Positions 23,989-35,649 of a stretch of DNA of 64,000 nucleotides are shown here, piece by piece (the stretch's first letter is position 1; each line of letters begins with the position of its first letter). Source of the DNA: Chalara sp. BL73 (lineage: Eukaryota; Ascomycota; Leotiomycetes; Helotiales); NCBI GenBank assembly GCA_918026815.1, contig CAKJVC010000202.1:310001-374000 (forward strand), given 5' to 3'. The notes under the pieces were generated by a model. The model was not told the origin of the DNA and made no database searches. It saw only the letters and a program-made list of their open reading frames with translations. The translations under genes and the position numbers were made by a program.

Positions 23989-26139
23989 CTAAGCGCCTCT
24001 CCACAAGAGCGCCTCGTCTAGTTCGTCCCATGCATCAGGGTATAATTCCATAACGCCTTTCTCTTTCTCTATCAGGCCTCTACTCAAATCCTTGATTAAT
24101 AATTTATCCGTCTCTTCGCTACCATACCCGGAATCTGAGGACAACCGTGGACTGCCAGGCGGTACTAAGAGATCCAGACCAGCTTGAGTGGAATGAAGCT
24201 GTTCTCGGCATGTGTGGATTATCGACATCATGTCTTGGATAATGGATCTCTCGTTTGGCTCGCGCCGGTCGCGTACAATGTTTTCTATGTGTTTGCGCAC
24301 GAGGTCTGGGAGGCTCTTTAGGTGCTCTGGATCTATGCCTGAGAACTCCATACTCTCGTGGACAAGGGCAAATTCATCCATGATCCTGTTCACCATGGCA
24401 TCATTCGCGGGACTCAGAGCTCGAGGCGGAATCACGTCGTGATCTTCAAACCCTCTCCATGTTCGCCCAGGCATGATAGCAAAATAGTCACTGGCTCCCG
24501 GCGAGAACTCGATCTCAGCTGACCAGGCCTCATCGTTAACGTAATCCGTCTGCTCTTCCTTGCGTGAAGTCCCAGTACACGCGAATGACGCTAACTGTGG
24601 GCGACGGGGTAGCTGTTCCAACTTGGTCGTGGAGTCATGGCCCTCTATTACAGGCTCCTTCGATACATGAAGTATAGCCTCTTTTGCCTCATCTCTCCTC
24701 TCTAGGTTGGGACGCTGCGGCAGTGGAGGGGGGTTTTCAGCCCCGTCATTCCGCATTCTAATGGCATCCAACTTATCATGGAACATTTGAACGCTATCCT
24801 TTCGATTTTGCAACCATTTTGGAGGCCTCCAGTATTCATCGTCTTCTTCATCCTCCTCATCATTATGCCATAATCCTGGTGACAAGGGCTTGATAGACGG
24901 ACTTCTCGTCCAGTTCCGTATTCCCAAGCCAACATAACTATCTTCCACCTCCTTCTCAGGACCTGGTAGTTTTAGTGTCGCATCGGGGAGTTTCTCAATG
25001 GTTTGTGGTGGAGGAGTCGCCTTCGGTCTGGTCAATTTTACTCCAGGCTTGGAAGGATTATTCATTGTTCGTCGCATCATTATTACATCATCGTCGCTTG
25101 ATTCGTTAATGTAAGGGTCCTCCTGATCGTCTTCGCCTGCGTGTGGAAGAGCAATACATTGACCGACAGATTCATGAAACCGGACACTCTTTGAGTTATT
25201 CCAAGGAATTCGGAACGGCGATCCTATATCTGAATTAAGTTCAGTAGGAGGACTACTCGTCAGTGCTGGTGTGTTGGGGGATGTAGTTGAGTCGTGAGAT
25301 GAGAAAGCTGCCTCTAGGTATTTTCGTGTTTCAATTCCTTCAAGAACTTGCTTCCGTAACGAAACGGAAGACATAGATTGCTGGAGCATGCGTTGAGACA
25401 AGCTCCGTTTTTTTAATATTGAGATAATCGGGGAGGGAGCAGCTAGGTTTAGTTCCGGTCCGTCCTCCGATTTCTTCATTAAGTCTAAGCTGCTTAGTCC
25501 AGGTTGAAGAGGACCGTAAAGCCAAGTGGTGTCATAGTCCCTGAACCTATTCATCTTTAGCCTCATCTGCCACTCTCTGCAAGTAGGGGGCAGGGCAATT
25601 AACCATCGAACAGTTTCAGATGAGATGGTCTTTAGCTGTCGCCTATTTTTCTCCCAAGTGCGCCACGATGCGTTTTCTAGCCTTACACTGTTGGGCAAGA
25701 CTTTCCGGTTAGAGACTATGAATTTCCACGACGACCAAATGTCTTCCTCGCTCCATTCATGAGACAAGTAGTCCACGTGCCGGGATGGTTGTATCCGGGC
25801 GGCAGTATCGTCCTCGGGGCGGGCAAGCAAAGCAAGGGGCTCGATGCTTGGACTTGAGATAGACCTTGGAGTCTCGATGAGAGGTTCCAAGTGGCCGATC
25901 TCAGATATTGGGCTGTGTGTATTGTCATCTTCGTATGTCGGAAAGTATATCTCATCATCAGGATCCTCGAATGCAGGTGGAGTGAAGGTTGGGAACGAAA
26001 GACTAGTCGGCTTTGAGCGTGTCTCACTGTATATATGCGTCGATGAGATATCTTCTGTTCCACAATAAAGAGCAAGCTCCGCCTCTTCCTCATCCATCTC
26101 GAACAGATCTTCCCTTAAATTATACATGGTGGCGGTCAT
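23989..26139 (-). CDS. REG1: Reg1-like regulatory subunit of protein phosphatase 1
   Basis: A single-exon gene of 716 residues. The DUF1752/GATA-like-domain stretch sits at about residues 122-215 (VDYLSHEWSEEDIWSSW, NSVRLENASWRTW, TTWLYGPLQPG). Near residue 316 is KSVRFHESVGQCIALP, which contains a PP1-docking motif of the RVxF type (K-S-V-R-F) inside the block conserved in Reg1 proteins. The remainder is acidic and Ser/Pro-rich and predicted disordered. In yeast, Reg1 targets the phosphatase Glc7 to Snf1 and other substrates during glucose repression; a similar role is inferred. The first Met (residue 1) and Met5 are both possible starts. The gene has unusually long upstream non-coding DNA. 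Confidence 0.85.
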   Translation of the reverse strand: MTATMYNLREDLFEMDEEEAELALYCGTEDISSTHIYSETRSKPTSLSFPTFTPPAFEDPDDEIYFPTYEDDNTHSPISEIGHLEPLIETPRSISSPSIEPLALLARPEDDTAARIQPSRHVDYLSHEWSEEDIWSSWKFIVSNRKVLPNSVRLENASWRTWEKNRRQLKTISSETVRWLIALPPTCREWQMRLKMNRFRDYDTTWLYGPLQPGLSSLDLMKKSEDGPELNLAAPSPIISILKKRSLSQRMLQQSMSSVSLRKQVLEGIETRKYLEAAFSSHDSTTSPNTPALTSSPPTELNSDIGSPFRIPWNNSKSVRFHESVGQCIALPHAGEDDQEDPYINESSDDDVIMMRRTMNNPSKPGVKLTRPKATPPPQTIEKLPDATLKLPGPEKEVEDSYVGLGIRNWTRSPSIKPLSPGLWHNDEEDEEDDEYWRPPKWLQNRKDSVQMFHDKLDAIRMRNDGAENPPPLPQRPNLERRDEAKEAILHVSKEPVIEGHDSTTKLEQLPRRPQLASFACTGTSRKEEQTDYVNDEAWSAEIEFSPGASDYFAIMPGRTWRGFEDHDVIPPRALSPANDAMVNRIMDEFALVHESMEFSGIDPEHLKSLPDLVRKHIENIVRDRREPNERSIIQDMMSIIHTCREQLHSTQAGLDLLVPPGSPRLSSDSGYGSEETDKLLIKDLSRGLIEKEKGVMELYPDAWDELDEALLWRGA

Positions 26140-29081
26140 GTCTGACGAAAATAAGAAGTAAGGAAAGTCACACTTAATCCGTCCTTGAAACTCTCCTGGT
26201 AGCTACTCTCCATATAGAAGTAGTTCCAGGAAAGAGATTTTTGCATAAGATATCGCTGATATATCAAGGACTCGGTGACTTTAGACCGACCACGTGATGC
26301 AAAATGTAGTAAGCTGGCGCTCTACAGCGAGCGTCAAGACAGTATCGATTGGATATGTCAAAGACAGCGTATATCAGCTGAGTTGGACTTGATATACGTA
26401 TGAGTGTTTGTAATACGTTCAAGTTCTGCGATGGACATCACGACATCAAGAGCACCACGGTAATCTTCCCCGGATTTCTCAGCCGTGGTAGCTAGGCTCA
26501 ACTGTCAATGGCGTGCAGATTGCAGAAGATGAACGGCTGGAGATATGTTAGATATTGTTTTTGTTTTTTCGACATCAAGATCTTGGGGGGGTGGGCACCT
26601 ATATCTCGGAGTCCGAACGGGGTGTGTGTGCATACAGGTATAGAGTAGTTCGTAAGGGGCAAGTCCGACGTTGCAGCCGCTTCGTTGAAAAGCCCCTGAC
26701 TAAGATCCTGGTGTGGCTAAGGTAGCGAGAGAGCTGTGCTGTTCAGGCGGGCTGACTGACGTAGATATATTACCATAGATAGAGGCAAATGCTGATGGAT
26801 GCACGAGATGCTTCTCCACGATTTCCCATGTGGTATTTGAATCAAAAATCGAATGTTTAGGGAGGTTGAGTTGACGCCGCGCTAGAATTTAAGATTACAC
26901 GAACGACGCCGGGGCATTTTCTCATCTTTTTTGGCTCTCTTCGGGCATTCGGCTGGGCTGGGGTTAGGCGAAGTGTTGGGGGGTTTACGTTGGGACGATC
27001 TCACATTTTGTTGACACAGCCATGCTCCCCATGTCATGCCAACATTCAGCCCTTGAAACACTGCCTTAACCTAAAATATTTTTATTTATTTCTGTACTAA
27101 TAGGTAACCACAATCACTTTCCTGACTACAGTACTTTGACTTTTAGCTGCTCACGCGACCTCTTCTGGCCACCTTAGAGTGATCGAAAAAAAAAGAAAGG
27201 GAAGACCCCTTCTGGCTCACTTCCCTTCCCCCACCCCAACTGAGCACGGCCTCTTGCATGCCACGATATCCAGGATGCACATCATCCCTGTGCCTCAACG
27301 AATGTTGTCCTTTTTATCCATACCTTGCAACAGGCCCGGCACCGCGGCGAGAGAAACCAGCACACGCATCAGATGAGCTTCTATTCAAACAAGCTTCTTC
27401 CAAAATCGTCATCGGAAAAACCCACCGAAGAGAAGATGGGGTATTCTGGAACGAGGGTCAGACGGCTTCCCGGCTTACCATCGCTCGGTACAATCCAAAG
27501 GAATCTCATAGAAGCTGCAGAGCGGCGAGGAAAGCGTTGGCTTCTTGCGCACCAATGTCACCAATTCTATCAAATGCTAATAATGGCTAGTATTTCCAAG
27601 GGCAAGTTGCTTTGGATAAAAACCGAGCATCAGAATTCCTTTCCCAGTTCGTTCAACTGCTCCCTTGCATAGATTTCTTGACATGCTTGATATATCCTCA
27701 TTCCACTCTTGACCTGAATGCTGTTGGCGGTCATTTAAGCCAAACGGTGATATTGAATCCCCTCATTCGATACGTCAGACCTCTGGATTTGTGTACTTTA
27801 ATTGTTTTCGAGTGCCGCACCAGCAGAGGTAATATTACATCACAACTGGCGCCTCTTTCCTCAAGAATTAAACAGACACCGATAGGCTTCCCTGATACCC
27901 ATGGCTGATCCAACCATGGCTATCTGAACTCTCTCTCTCTCTCTCTCTCTCGTAGACAAAGAAACAGTCCTGTAATCCTTCAGCTGCAAGCCAAAGGCGG
28001 CAAGCACCGTCCTCCAACACGAACACTAGGAGATATCCTTCTAGCCCGAAAGTTGATCCTCCCTTGACCTGGATACTAGAGTCAGATTTGCAGACCTCTA
28101 GCAGGTAGAAGAATGCGCCGAGCATGCATTATAAGGTACGAGCGAGCCAAAGAACTGTCAGGCACAAGCCGGGGGGATGGTGTGATCAGAATTCTGCACT
28201 GCAACTCTCACTGGCTGCCTAGTCCGGCGGATGTGCACCGATGAGGCTGGTATACGGATGTAGTACAACAGCTCTTAATCTTCGCCTTGGATACTCTCTG
28301 TTCGCTGCCTCTATTCGCTTGATCCTTTAAGAATGGCACGGAGCATGATATTGGTGTGCTGGCGGGCGCACACATCTTCTTTGCCTAGCCCGTTTAGTCA
28401 GCCTTACCCTTTCTTTGCGTTCTTTCTCCTAGAATAAAGGCTTGTCTATCTCGTGATAAGGGAACGCTTGATCTTTCGCTCAAGCAGGCGAGAGAGACTC
28501 AAGAGTTCTGCACGGTTTATAAGGATCAAATTATTAATGGCCATTTAGCTTGAAGGGGCACGCTTGGCGAGTAAGTGAGAATTGAGGGTATAAAAGACGC
28601 ATTCCCCAGGCTGTAGATCGTAAGAAGGAAAGATGAAGAATAAAGCCATCATTTATACAGCTTTAGATGTATGAAAGTCGACACGCGGAAGGGTAAAGAG
28701 GAGGCCGCCCGGGAAACGGGTACATCGGATTCGCTCGACTTTGGGAAGCACGAATTATCAAACAAGAATTTCAGGTTTAAAACCATAAGCGGCACATGAG
28801 GTAGAGTCAACGAGAGTACAGAGAACACACGAACTTGATATTCACACCCTTATTCAGGGTAGACAATAACTATGGTATTATCAATATGGAACTCTCCCCA
28901 GGCTGTCTCCAGCTTCCTCGCATGGATAAATCGAAATGGCGCCTGAACGCCTTTTCGACATGACCGCATAAATATACTCCCTCCTCGCAGGTGACAATCC
29001 TGAAAACGCCAGTCGCTGTGGCCCTTAACCTGACATATATCCTACATGTACAACGAATCAAAATGCAACCAAATGCCGGCA
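26140..29081. other. 2.9-kb intergenic stretch upstream of REG1
   Basis: It lies between REG1 (5' end) and the 3' end of RAD21. It includes a CT microsatellite and several chance frames near 27179-27910 with no motif. Long 5' regions are usual for nutrient-signalling regulators in fungi, so promoter and leader are the likely content; a non-coding transcript cannot be excluded. Confidence 0.55.
27929..27951. repeat. (CT)n microsatellite
   Basis: About 11.5 uninterrupted CT units in non-coding DNA. Confidence 0.9.
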
Positions 29082-31056
29082 TCACGCAACAGCAACAGGC
29101 GCAGATTGTGCTGCGCCAGCGTCCTGCTCGATTTCTCCACCAGCTTCCCGTTCAGCCCAATCACCCCACAGACCGCGCTTCCCTCTCACACGGATCGGAC
29201 CTCCGAGTTTAGATTCTTGTTGCTCAATCTTGACAGCATCCTTGGTAGCCAGGACCAATATCTCGAAGAACATTTTCGTGGCATCAGCTCTACTGGTGAT
29301 TTCTTCTGGTAATAGATCATGGAAGAAAACGTTTGCCTTCTTTCTCTTGTCGGGGCTATCAGCTGCTTCAGCACCAAAGCGGTCACGAAGTAAATGCACT
29401 GCGTGTTTGGTTCCAAGAGAAACTGGACCGCTATCAGCAGGGTGTACTAATGGCGCTCTAGTCTCATCGAAATTAGGACCGGGCGAATCTGGCAGGCCAG
29501 CACCGGCGTTGTGGTCTTCATCCTCCAAGTTTAACGGAAAGCCCTCGTCACCAGCCATCTCCAAGATGGTCCCGTCTGCGGCTAGCACAGTGTTTTCACG
29601 CCCCAGGCCTGCATCTCCAAGTCCAGCATTGAGGTTGTCCTCATCCTCCCCAAGCTCTAAACGCGGTGACTTATTTGGTACTTCTTCATCGCTATCCATA
29701 TCAGCGATGCCACTATCTCGTTTGCGCTTCAGCTCTCCAGTCCTTCGTACTGCGGCTAATGAAAGCATGCCTCTAAGTTCTGGAGCCCATCCACTACTCC
29801 GTCCTTCACCCATAATGTTTGACACAAACCCACCAGTCTTCTGCATTTCCATCAGAGCCAGAAGTTCTGGTTCACGAGGTAGGAATGATGGAGCCTGAGT
29901 AATCTTTTCGGTATTAGCCTGCTGGGCCTTGATCTGGTTGTTAGACAAGGTCGTCTGAGAGTCCGCTTGCAAGACTTTTTGTTTTCTGGATCGTTGTGCA
30001 GGATTACGGAATACTGATTGCTCAGTCTCATCCTCTGGCTCGTAGATTGTAGAGTTTATGTTTTTCAAGTGTTCATTCTCAATTGCCTCAGCGGCAGCAT
30101 CATCGATATCTGAAAGGGGTGATTCAGAAATTCTTGCTCGGTCGATAGTTGGAGCAGCGGGGAGAGCTGAGACGTCTGGTCCATCGCCAATAGGAAACAT
30201 GTCAATATCACCATCGTCATCTATCATCCGAACAGTATCATCTCCACCAAAGTCCAGATTAGTAGACGCATCACGGTCGGGTATGTAGTTGTCCTTGGCA
30301 GGAACTTGGAGGTCATGATCACTGAATAGATCTTCCCCAACTGGTCGAGCTGAAGGCGCATCTCTCCCAATTTCGATGCTATGGTCATTCTTTGCGTTCA
30401 TAGTCGTATTCTCATCATCAAAACCAAAATCAAGACCAAGATCTATATCATCTGGGTCCATCGCAAGAACTTCGTCGTCGAATATATTTCTGTTCTCAAT
30501 ACTATTCTGTAGAAACTGGCTTCCTTGTAGATCCTCTTGCAGGTTTATGTCGCGGCTTCCAGCGCGATGTTTCCGGCTAAGATGCGACTCGTCATCCAAT
30601 TGGGAAAGAAGAAACGTTGCGTCAGGCAAGGGTGGCATCTCGAGGTTGTCTCCTTCTGTAAGCATGTCGGGGAGCATAAGTGCCTCACGCGATGGTTGGT
30701 TATTGCCTGTGGGCATGTCATTATTACCAGAAAGTCGAAAAGCCTGAGTACGTATGTCAGCTTTATTCGAAGAGAAGAGTTGGAATACATACCATCTTTA
30801 TCTTCATAAGAGCTTCGTTACAATCGTCCAGAAGGTAGCGCGCCTTTCGACTATAAATCCTCACTACGCCTAATAGCAACTGCCCACTGAGGCGCAGAGC
30901 CATCGGTGCTTGGTTAGGCGTCACGATGGCTTCAACGCTGTCCTTCACACTGGCTTGCAGGATATGGTTCTTCGAGAGTTTGCGCTCGAGGTTGGCAGAG
31001 AGCCAGACACGGGCCAATGGCCCTGTCTTCGATAACAAGGTCTCAGAGTAAAACAT
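29082..31056 (-). CDS. RAD21: cohesin kleisin subunit Rad21/Mcd1/Scc1
   Basis: Exons 31056-30793 and 30743-29082 (49-nt phase-0 intron GTATGT..CTCAG) give 641 residues. The start MFYSETLLSKTGPLARVWLS is the canonical kleisin N-terminus that binds Smc3. The following region has HLL-like helices to about residue 95 and KIKMAFRL just across the intron. The middle is acidic and disordered. The C-terminal winged helix for Smc1 occupies roughly residues 530-615 (TKHAVHLLRDRFG, FFHDLLPEEITSRADATKMFFEIL). The sequence S-I-E-I-G-R (ending at Arg215) is an excellent separase-cleavage match. A Met six codons upstream of MFYSE is in frame but outside the conserved start. The last ~25 residues are Ala/Glu-rich and variable. 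Confidence 0.93.
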
Positions 31057-31898
31057 TGCGACGACGAAGAGCAATCAGAAGCAACGCAACTGACTTTGCG
31101 CTCAACGGCAAGGTGCTTGGTGCTTGTTGTTGTGAGCAAATGCGGGGGCTGGGTGTTGATATAACGTAGGCGCGTTTGTTATGATTCTGCGTTGGCGCGT
31201 CAGGTAAATGGAAGTCTCGTAAGTCTTTTTGGAGACGCGTAGGTAATAATCTAAACGAAGTCGCCTTGTCGCAAAGTAGAGATCGTAGCAGCAAAGGTAT
31301 AAGCAAAAAAAAAAGATGGTGTTGCCAGTTGGTCGTGTGGTTTGTTACGATAAAATGTAGGAATTTCAGGATCAACGAGGAGGTTGGGATACCCCGATCG
31401 CTTGGCATTTAATGATCACATGATCCTCGAACCTCATGTCTCTCGTCCAATTAAGCTGCTAAAGCGTTATTCATCAAATAAAGGGCTATTTTGGTTATTA
31501 ATATCAACAACTTTCATACTCTATATTATAAGGCAAGTGCTGATTGTGGCTCATGAGAATATTGAGTTCTTAAAGATCTGGCTTAAGGGTTGGGGTACCC
31601 AATTTAGACAGGGGCTGGCCTGGCGCTCCTCCAGACGACACGTACTTTCTTACTGTCAATTGCCTAATGTTCACAATTTCGAAACAATTTTCTCCTCCAG
31701 CAATTGAATAGATTATACACATCTGAAGAGGGTAGATCGCATTACAACACTGAACCTTTCCACGGCGTAGGACAATTTCAACCTCAATCCATACCATTCT
31801 ACCCAGACTTTCGCATGCCTCAGCGATAGGAATAAGATCAGCGACAGCAAGCTTGCTGGTCGTTTTTACACATCTGTTGGGGAAAGGGAGGGGATCAG
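31057..31898. other. bidirectional promoter region, RAD21 / PMR1
   Basis: 842 bp separate the two divergent start codons. CGCGT elements sit on the RAD21 side (separate entry). The PMR1 side shows no clear known element. Confidence 0.65.
31171..31240. promoter_or_regulatory. cluster of CGCGT (MCB/E2F-like) elements
   Basis: Three copies of CGCGT occur at 31171-31175, 31196-31200 and 31236-31240. The last is a full palindromic ACGCGT (31235-31240) and the middle one reads TTGGCGCGTC. They lie about 115-185 bp upstream of the RAD21 start. MBF recognises ACGCGT and drives G1/S genes including cohesin in yeast, so G1/S control is inferred. Confidence 0.5.
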
Positions 31899-34800
31899 AT
31901 GCCTTGGCCACGAATATCGCGGTCTGCGAGTCCTGGAGCGAGTCTATTGCCATTGGTAGCACTACCAACCATTCAGTCTCCCAGCTCGGAACCTCCATCA
32001 CGACCTCGATCGAGAGACAGATCACGATCAAGAAATGGACATGCTCGAACGACATCATCTGCTGCTAAAGTAAGTAGTCTGCGACAGCTGCTGGGTCTTC
32101 CTAACCACTGTCTATAGTCAATTGCAGATGATTTTTCAAGTCTTACTCCTGCTGAATGTGTCGCGCGATTGTCTACTTCTTTAACGAGCGGCCTGACACC
32201 TACCGAAGCACTTCGACGCTTACATGACCATGGACCTAACGAGCTTCCTCACGAAGAGCCAGAGCCTCTTTGGCTTCGATTTCTGAAGCAATTCAAGGAG
32301 ACCCTTATTCTACTTCTTTTAGCTGCAGCAGGATTATCTATAGTGGTTGGAAACAAGGATGATGCTGTTAGTATCGCGGTAGCAGTTACAATAGTTGTAT
32401 CTGTAGGATTTATCCAAGAGTACCGATCAGAGAAGTCCATTGAGGCTTTAAGTCAACTAGTACCAAATCATGCACACCTGATAAGAGGAGAAGCTAGAAT
32501 ACCGTATTTACAGCGACCACCGACATGGCCGTCAGGCGCTGACCATTCTCAAGAGCAAGAGGGCCTTCTCGACTCAAATGCGACCACGGATTCGGAGGTG
32601 AACATAATGGCTACTTCAATCAAGGTCATGGCAGCACAATTAGTCCCTGGAGACTTGGTTCTATTCAGTACTGGGGATAGGATTCCGGCCGACATTCGTG
32701 TAACAGAGGCTTCGGATTTAACAATTGATGAGTCCAATTTGACAGGGGAAAATGAGCCTGTAAGGATAACAGCCGATGCGAAAGCCCGTACTTCGTACTT
32801 TTCCAGGTCACCATCCAACTCTTTAGAACCCCCTGGCTCACCAGTTTATGCCTCCGAGGGAACAGGCGCAGTAGGCGTTGATACTCAGTTGAACAGTACC
32901 ACGAATATTGCTTTCATGGGAACTTTGGTGAGATCTGGACACGGCAAAGGGATTGTTTACGCCACTGGTGGAAACACACATTTTGGCACAATCGCAGCCA
33001 GTGTCACTGAAACTGAGAGTCCGCGCACGCCTCTTCAGCTTTCAATGGATTCTTTGGGTTCTCAGCTAAGCCAGGCGTCTTTCGCAATCATCGGCGTCAT
33101 ATCCTTTGTCGGATGGCTCCAAGGCAAGGGCTTGCTAGAAATCTTTACCATATCTATCTCCCTTGCGGTCGCAGCTATCCCCGAAGGTCTGCCGATCATT
33201 GTTACTGTCACATTAGCTCTTGGAGTGCATCGCATGGCCCGACACCATGCGATTGTCCGAAAGATGCCCAGTGTTGAGACGCTTGGTTCTGTTAATGTTA
33301 TCTGCAGCGATAAAACTGGTACGTAAATTGTTCGTGCAAGATACTTTCCAACTAATATTTTCAGGGACATTAACGATGAATCACATGTCAACAGCAAAGA
33401 TGTGGTATTTTGGCGCGGATGGTCCAATTGAAGTTGCGGCTGATGAAGAAGGAATGGAAGGGAAGGCGGATAATGCAACATTACGGATTTTACGGATTGG
33501 CAACATTGCCAATAATGCCCGTTTGACGAGTGCATATGCCGAGCAAGGTCCTCCGTCCGCTTCATCAATAGCTATCCTGAGCTCAACCCAGGATCGATCC
33601 CCGGGAGAAGGGCTGAGAAGTCGGTGGGTCGGGCAGCCAACGGATGTTGCAATGCTCGATATGATGGATCGTTTCAAGGAACATGATGTCCGTGAGTCTC
33701 TTGGACATCGAATTGGCGAAACCCCGTTTAGTTCTGAGAGGAAGTGGATGGGTGTGACGATAGGAGATTCTGGTTCTGAAGGAAGCTCAACAGCGAAGGA
33801 AGTGGCTTACATTAAAGGCGCTGTCGATCGCGTACTTAAGAGATGTGACACCTACCTTAATAAAGATGGAAGGGAAGTGATTCTGGACTCAGCAAGGCGG
33901 CAAGAAGTCCTAGATGCCGCAGAGAAGTTAGCGGTAGAGGGACTTAGAGTTCTGGGATTTGCGAGTGGAGCAGTTGCAAGGCATGTTAAATCTTTAGCTC
34001 CAAATAGTCGGGGCGGTGCGCCTTCTCCTGCTCTTAGATCGTCACATCCACCAGTGTCCCATGACGAGGATGTTTACAAGGGCCTTACTTTCGCTGGTAT
34101 TGTTGGAATGAGTGACCCACCTCGCTCTGGGGTACAAAAATCCATCAGAAGGTTGATGAGAGGTGGTGTTAAAGTAATCATGATTACTGGTGACGCGGAG
34201 ACAACCGCATTGGCCATCGGTAGAAAGCTCGGAATGGCAATTGCCACTGCTCGTGAGCATACTGCCAATTCTGTTACGGTCAGGCCGGTTCTCTCAGGGC
34301 ATGAAATCGAACACATGTCCGACGAGGAACTCGAAGGTGCCATCGCTAATACTTCAATTTTTGCTCGGACAAGTCCCGACCACAAAATGAAGATAATCAG
34401 AGCTTTGCAAGCCCGTGGTGACATCGTAGCCATGACAGGAGATGGCGTTAACGATGCTCCTGCCCTCAAAAAGGCCGACATTGGCATCGCTATGGGCCGA
34501 CAAGGAACTGATGTCGCTAAAGAGGCAGCTGATATGGTTTTGACCGATGATGACTTCTCAACCATTCTACATGCGATCGAAGAAGGAAAGGGGATTTTTA
34601 ACAATATCCAGAACTTCTTGACATTCCAACTTAGCACTAGCGCTGCTGCGCTTAGTCTGGTCTTCATATGTACATGCTTAGGGTTCAAGAATCCTTTGAA
34701 CGCGATGCAGATACTCTGGATAAGTACGGTTTTATATTCCACTATTAAGACAATAACTAACGATTACAGACATCATCATGGATGGGCCGCCCGCGCAGTC

Positions 34801-35311
34801 TCTCGGTGTAGAGCCCGTTGATCCAGACGTTATGACAAGGCCACCTCGAAAGCGGAATGCTCCTGTCTTAACGAAACCACTTATATTACGAGTCCTTACG
34901 TCGGCTACGCTGATTATGCTTGGGACAATGGCAGTATATACACATGAAATGCTCACCGATGGTGAAGTGACGAAACGGGATACAACTATGACATTTACCT
35001 GCTTTGTACTTTTTGATATGTTCAATGCACTGAACTGCAGGTCAGAGAGCAAGAGTATTCTTAGGGGAGAGGTTCCACTTTTTGGGAATAAATTATTTAA
35101 CTGGGCGGTGTCCTTGAGTTTAGGCGGTCAGATTCTGGTCATATATTTTCCGTGGCTACAGCGTGTCTTCCAGACGGAGGCTTTGGGACTACTAGACATA
35201 GTTGCTTTGGTCATGTTGGCGAGTTCGGTGTTTTGGGTGGATGAGTTAAGAAAATATTACAAAAGTAGGCAGAAAAGGAGACTTGGTGGTGGATATAGCC
35301 AAGTTGTATGA
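31899..35311 (+). CDS. PMR1: Golgi Ca2+/Mn2+-transporting P-type ATPase (Pmr1/SPCA type)
   Basis: Exons 31899-32069, 32118-33318, 33365-34723 and 34770-35311 give 1090 residues. Catalytic landmarks are complete: LTGENEP (actuator loop), PEGLP in M4, the phosphorylation motif DKTGT around residue 455 (split by an intron), and [10 protein letters not shown] around 815. M6 reads [16 protein letters not shown], with the Asn and Asp that form the single Ca/Mn site of Pmr1-type pumps. Ten hydrophobic segments can be counted. The length is greater than yeast Pmr1 (about 950) because of a Ser/Arg-rich N-terminal tail and Ser-rich inserts in the actuator and nucleotide domains. It supplies the Golgi with Ca and Mn for glycosylation and sorting. 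It is followed on the same strand by COG4. The start Met is the first in an otherwise open frame. Confidence 0.93.
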
Positions 35312-35649
35312 CCAGGTATGCACATTTGAAAGGGTCCCAAAGAGACTCCCATTGTATAGATAGTTTGATAGCATTTGAAGCGTTGATTTCAAGTACACAT
35401 AGACTCGTATCATTCTTTCCCATATCCTGTGAGAGATGAATGAAGTTGCACAAGTACAATACTTTCACTATGATAAAGATTCATTAATTTCATTTCTAGA
35501 ACAGAGAGAGTCTTCTATCTTGTAACCATCTTCTTGTGCTGATAAGTGGCAAGCTTGTCCTAAGCTCGCTTAGCTCCACGGAAACAGCCAGCTAGAGAAC
35601 AACATTAATATAATTCTTACGAATTGATATCCATGACGAACCTCAACCA
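35312..35649. other. intergenic region PMR1-COG4
   Basis: 338 bp between two same-strand genes. It must contain the PMR1 3' end and the COG4 promoter. No element recognised. Confidence 0.6.

Noticed and set aside
29230..29898. 222-codon plus-strand open frame
   Set aside because: Antisense shadow of RAD21, Ser/Arg/Pro-rich because the sense strand is acidic and Leu/Asp-rich.
34074..34742. 222-codon minus-strand open frame with hydrophobic runs
   Set aside because: Antisense shadow of the PMR1 phosphorylation/hinge region.
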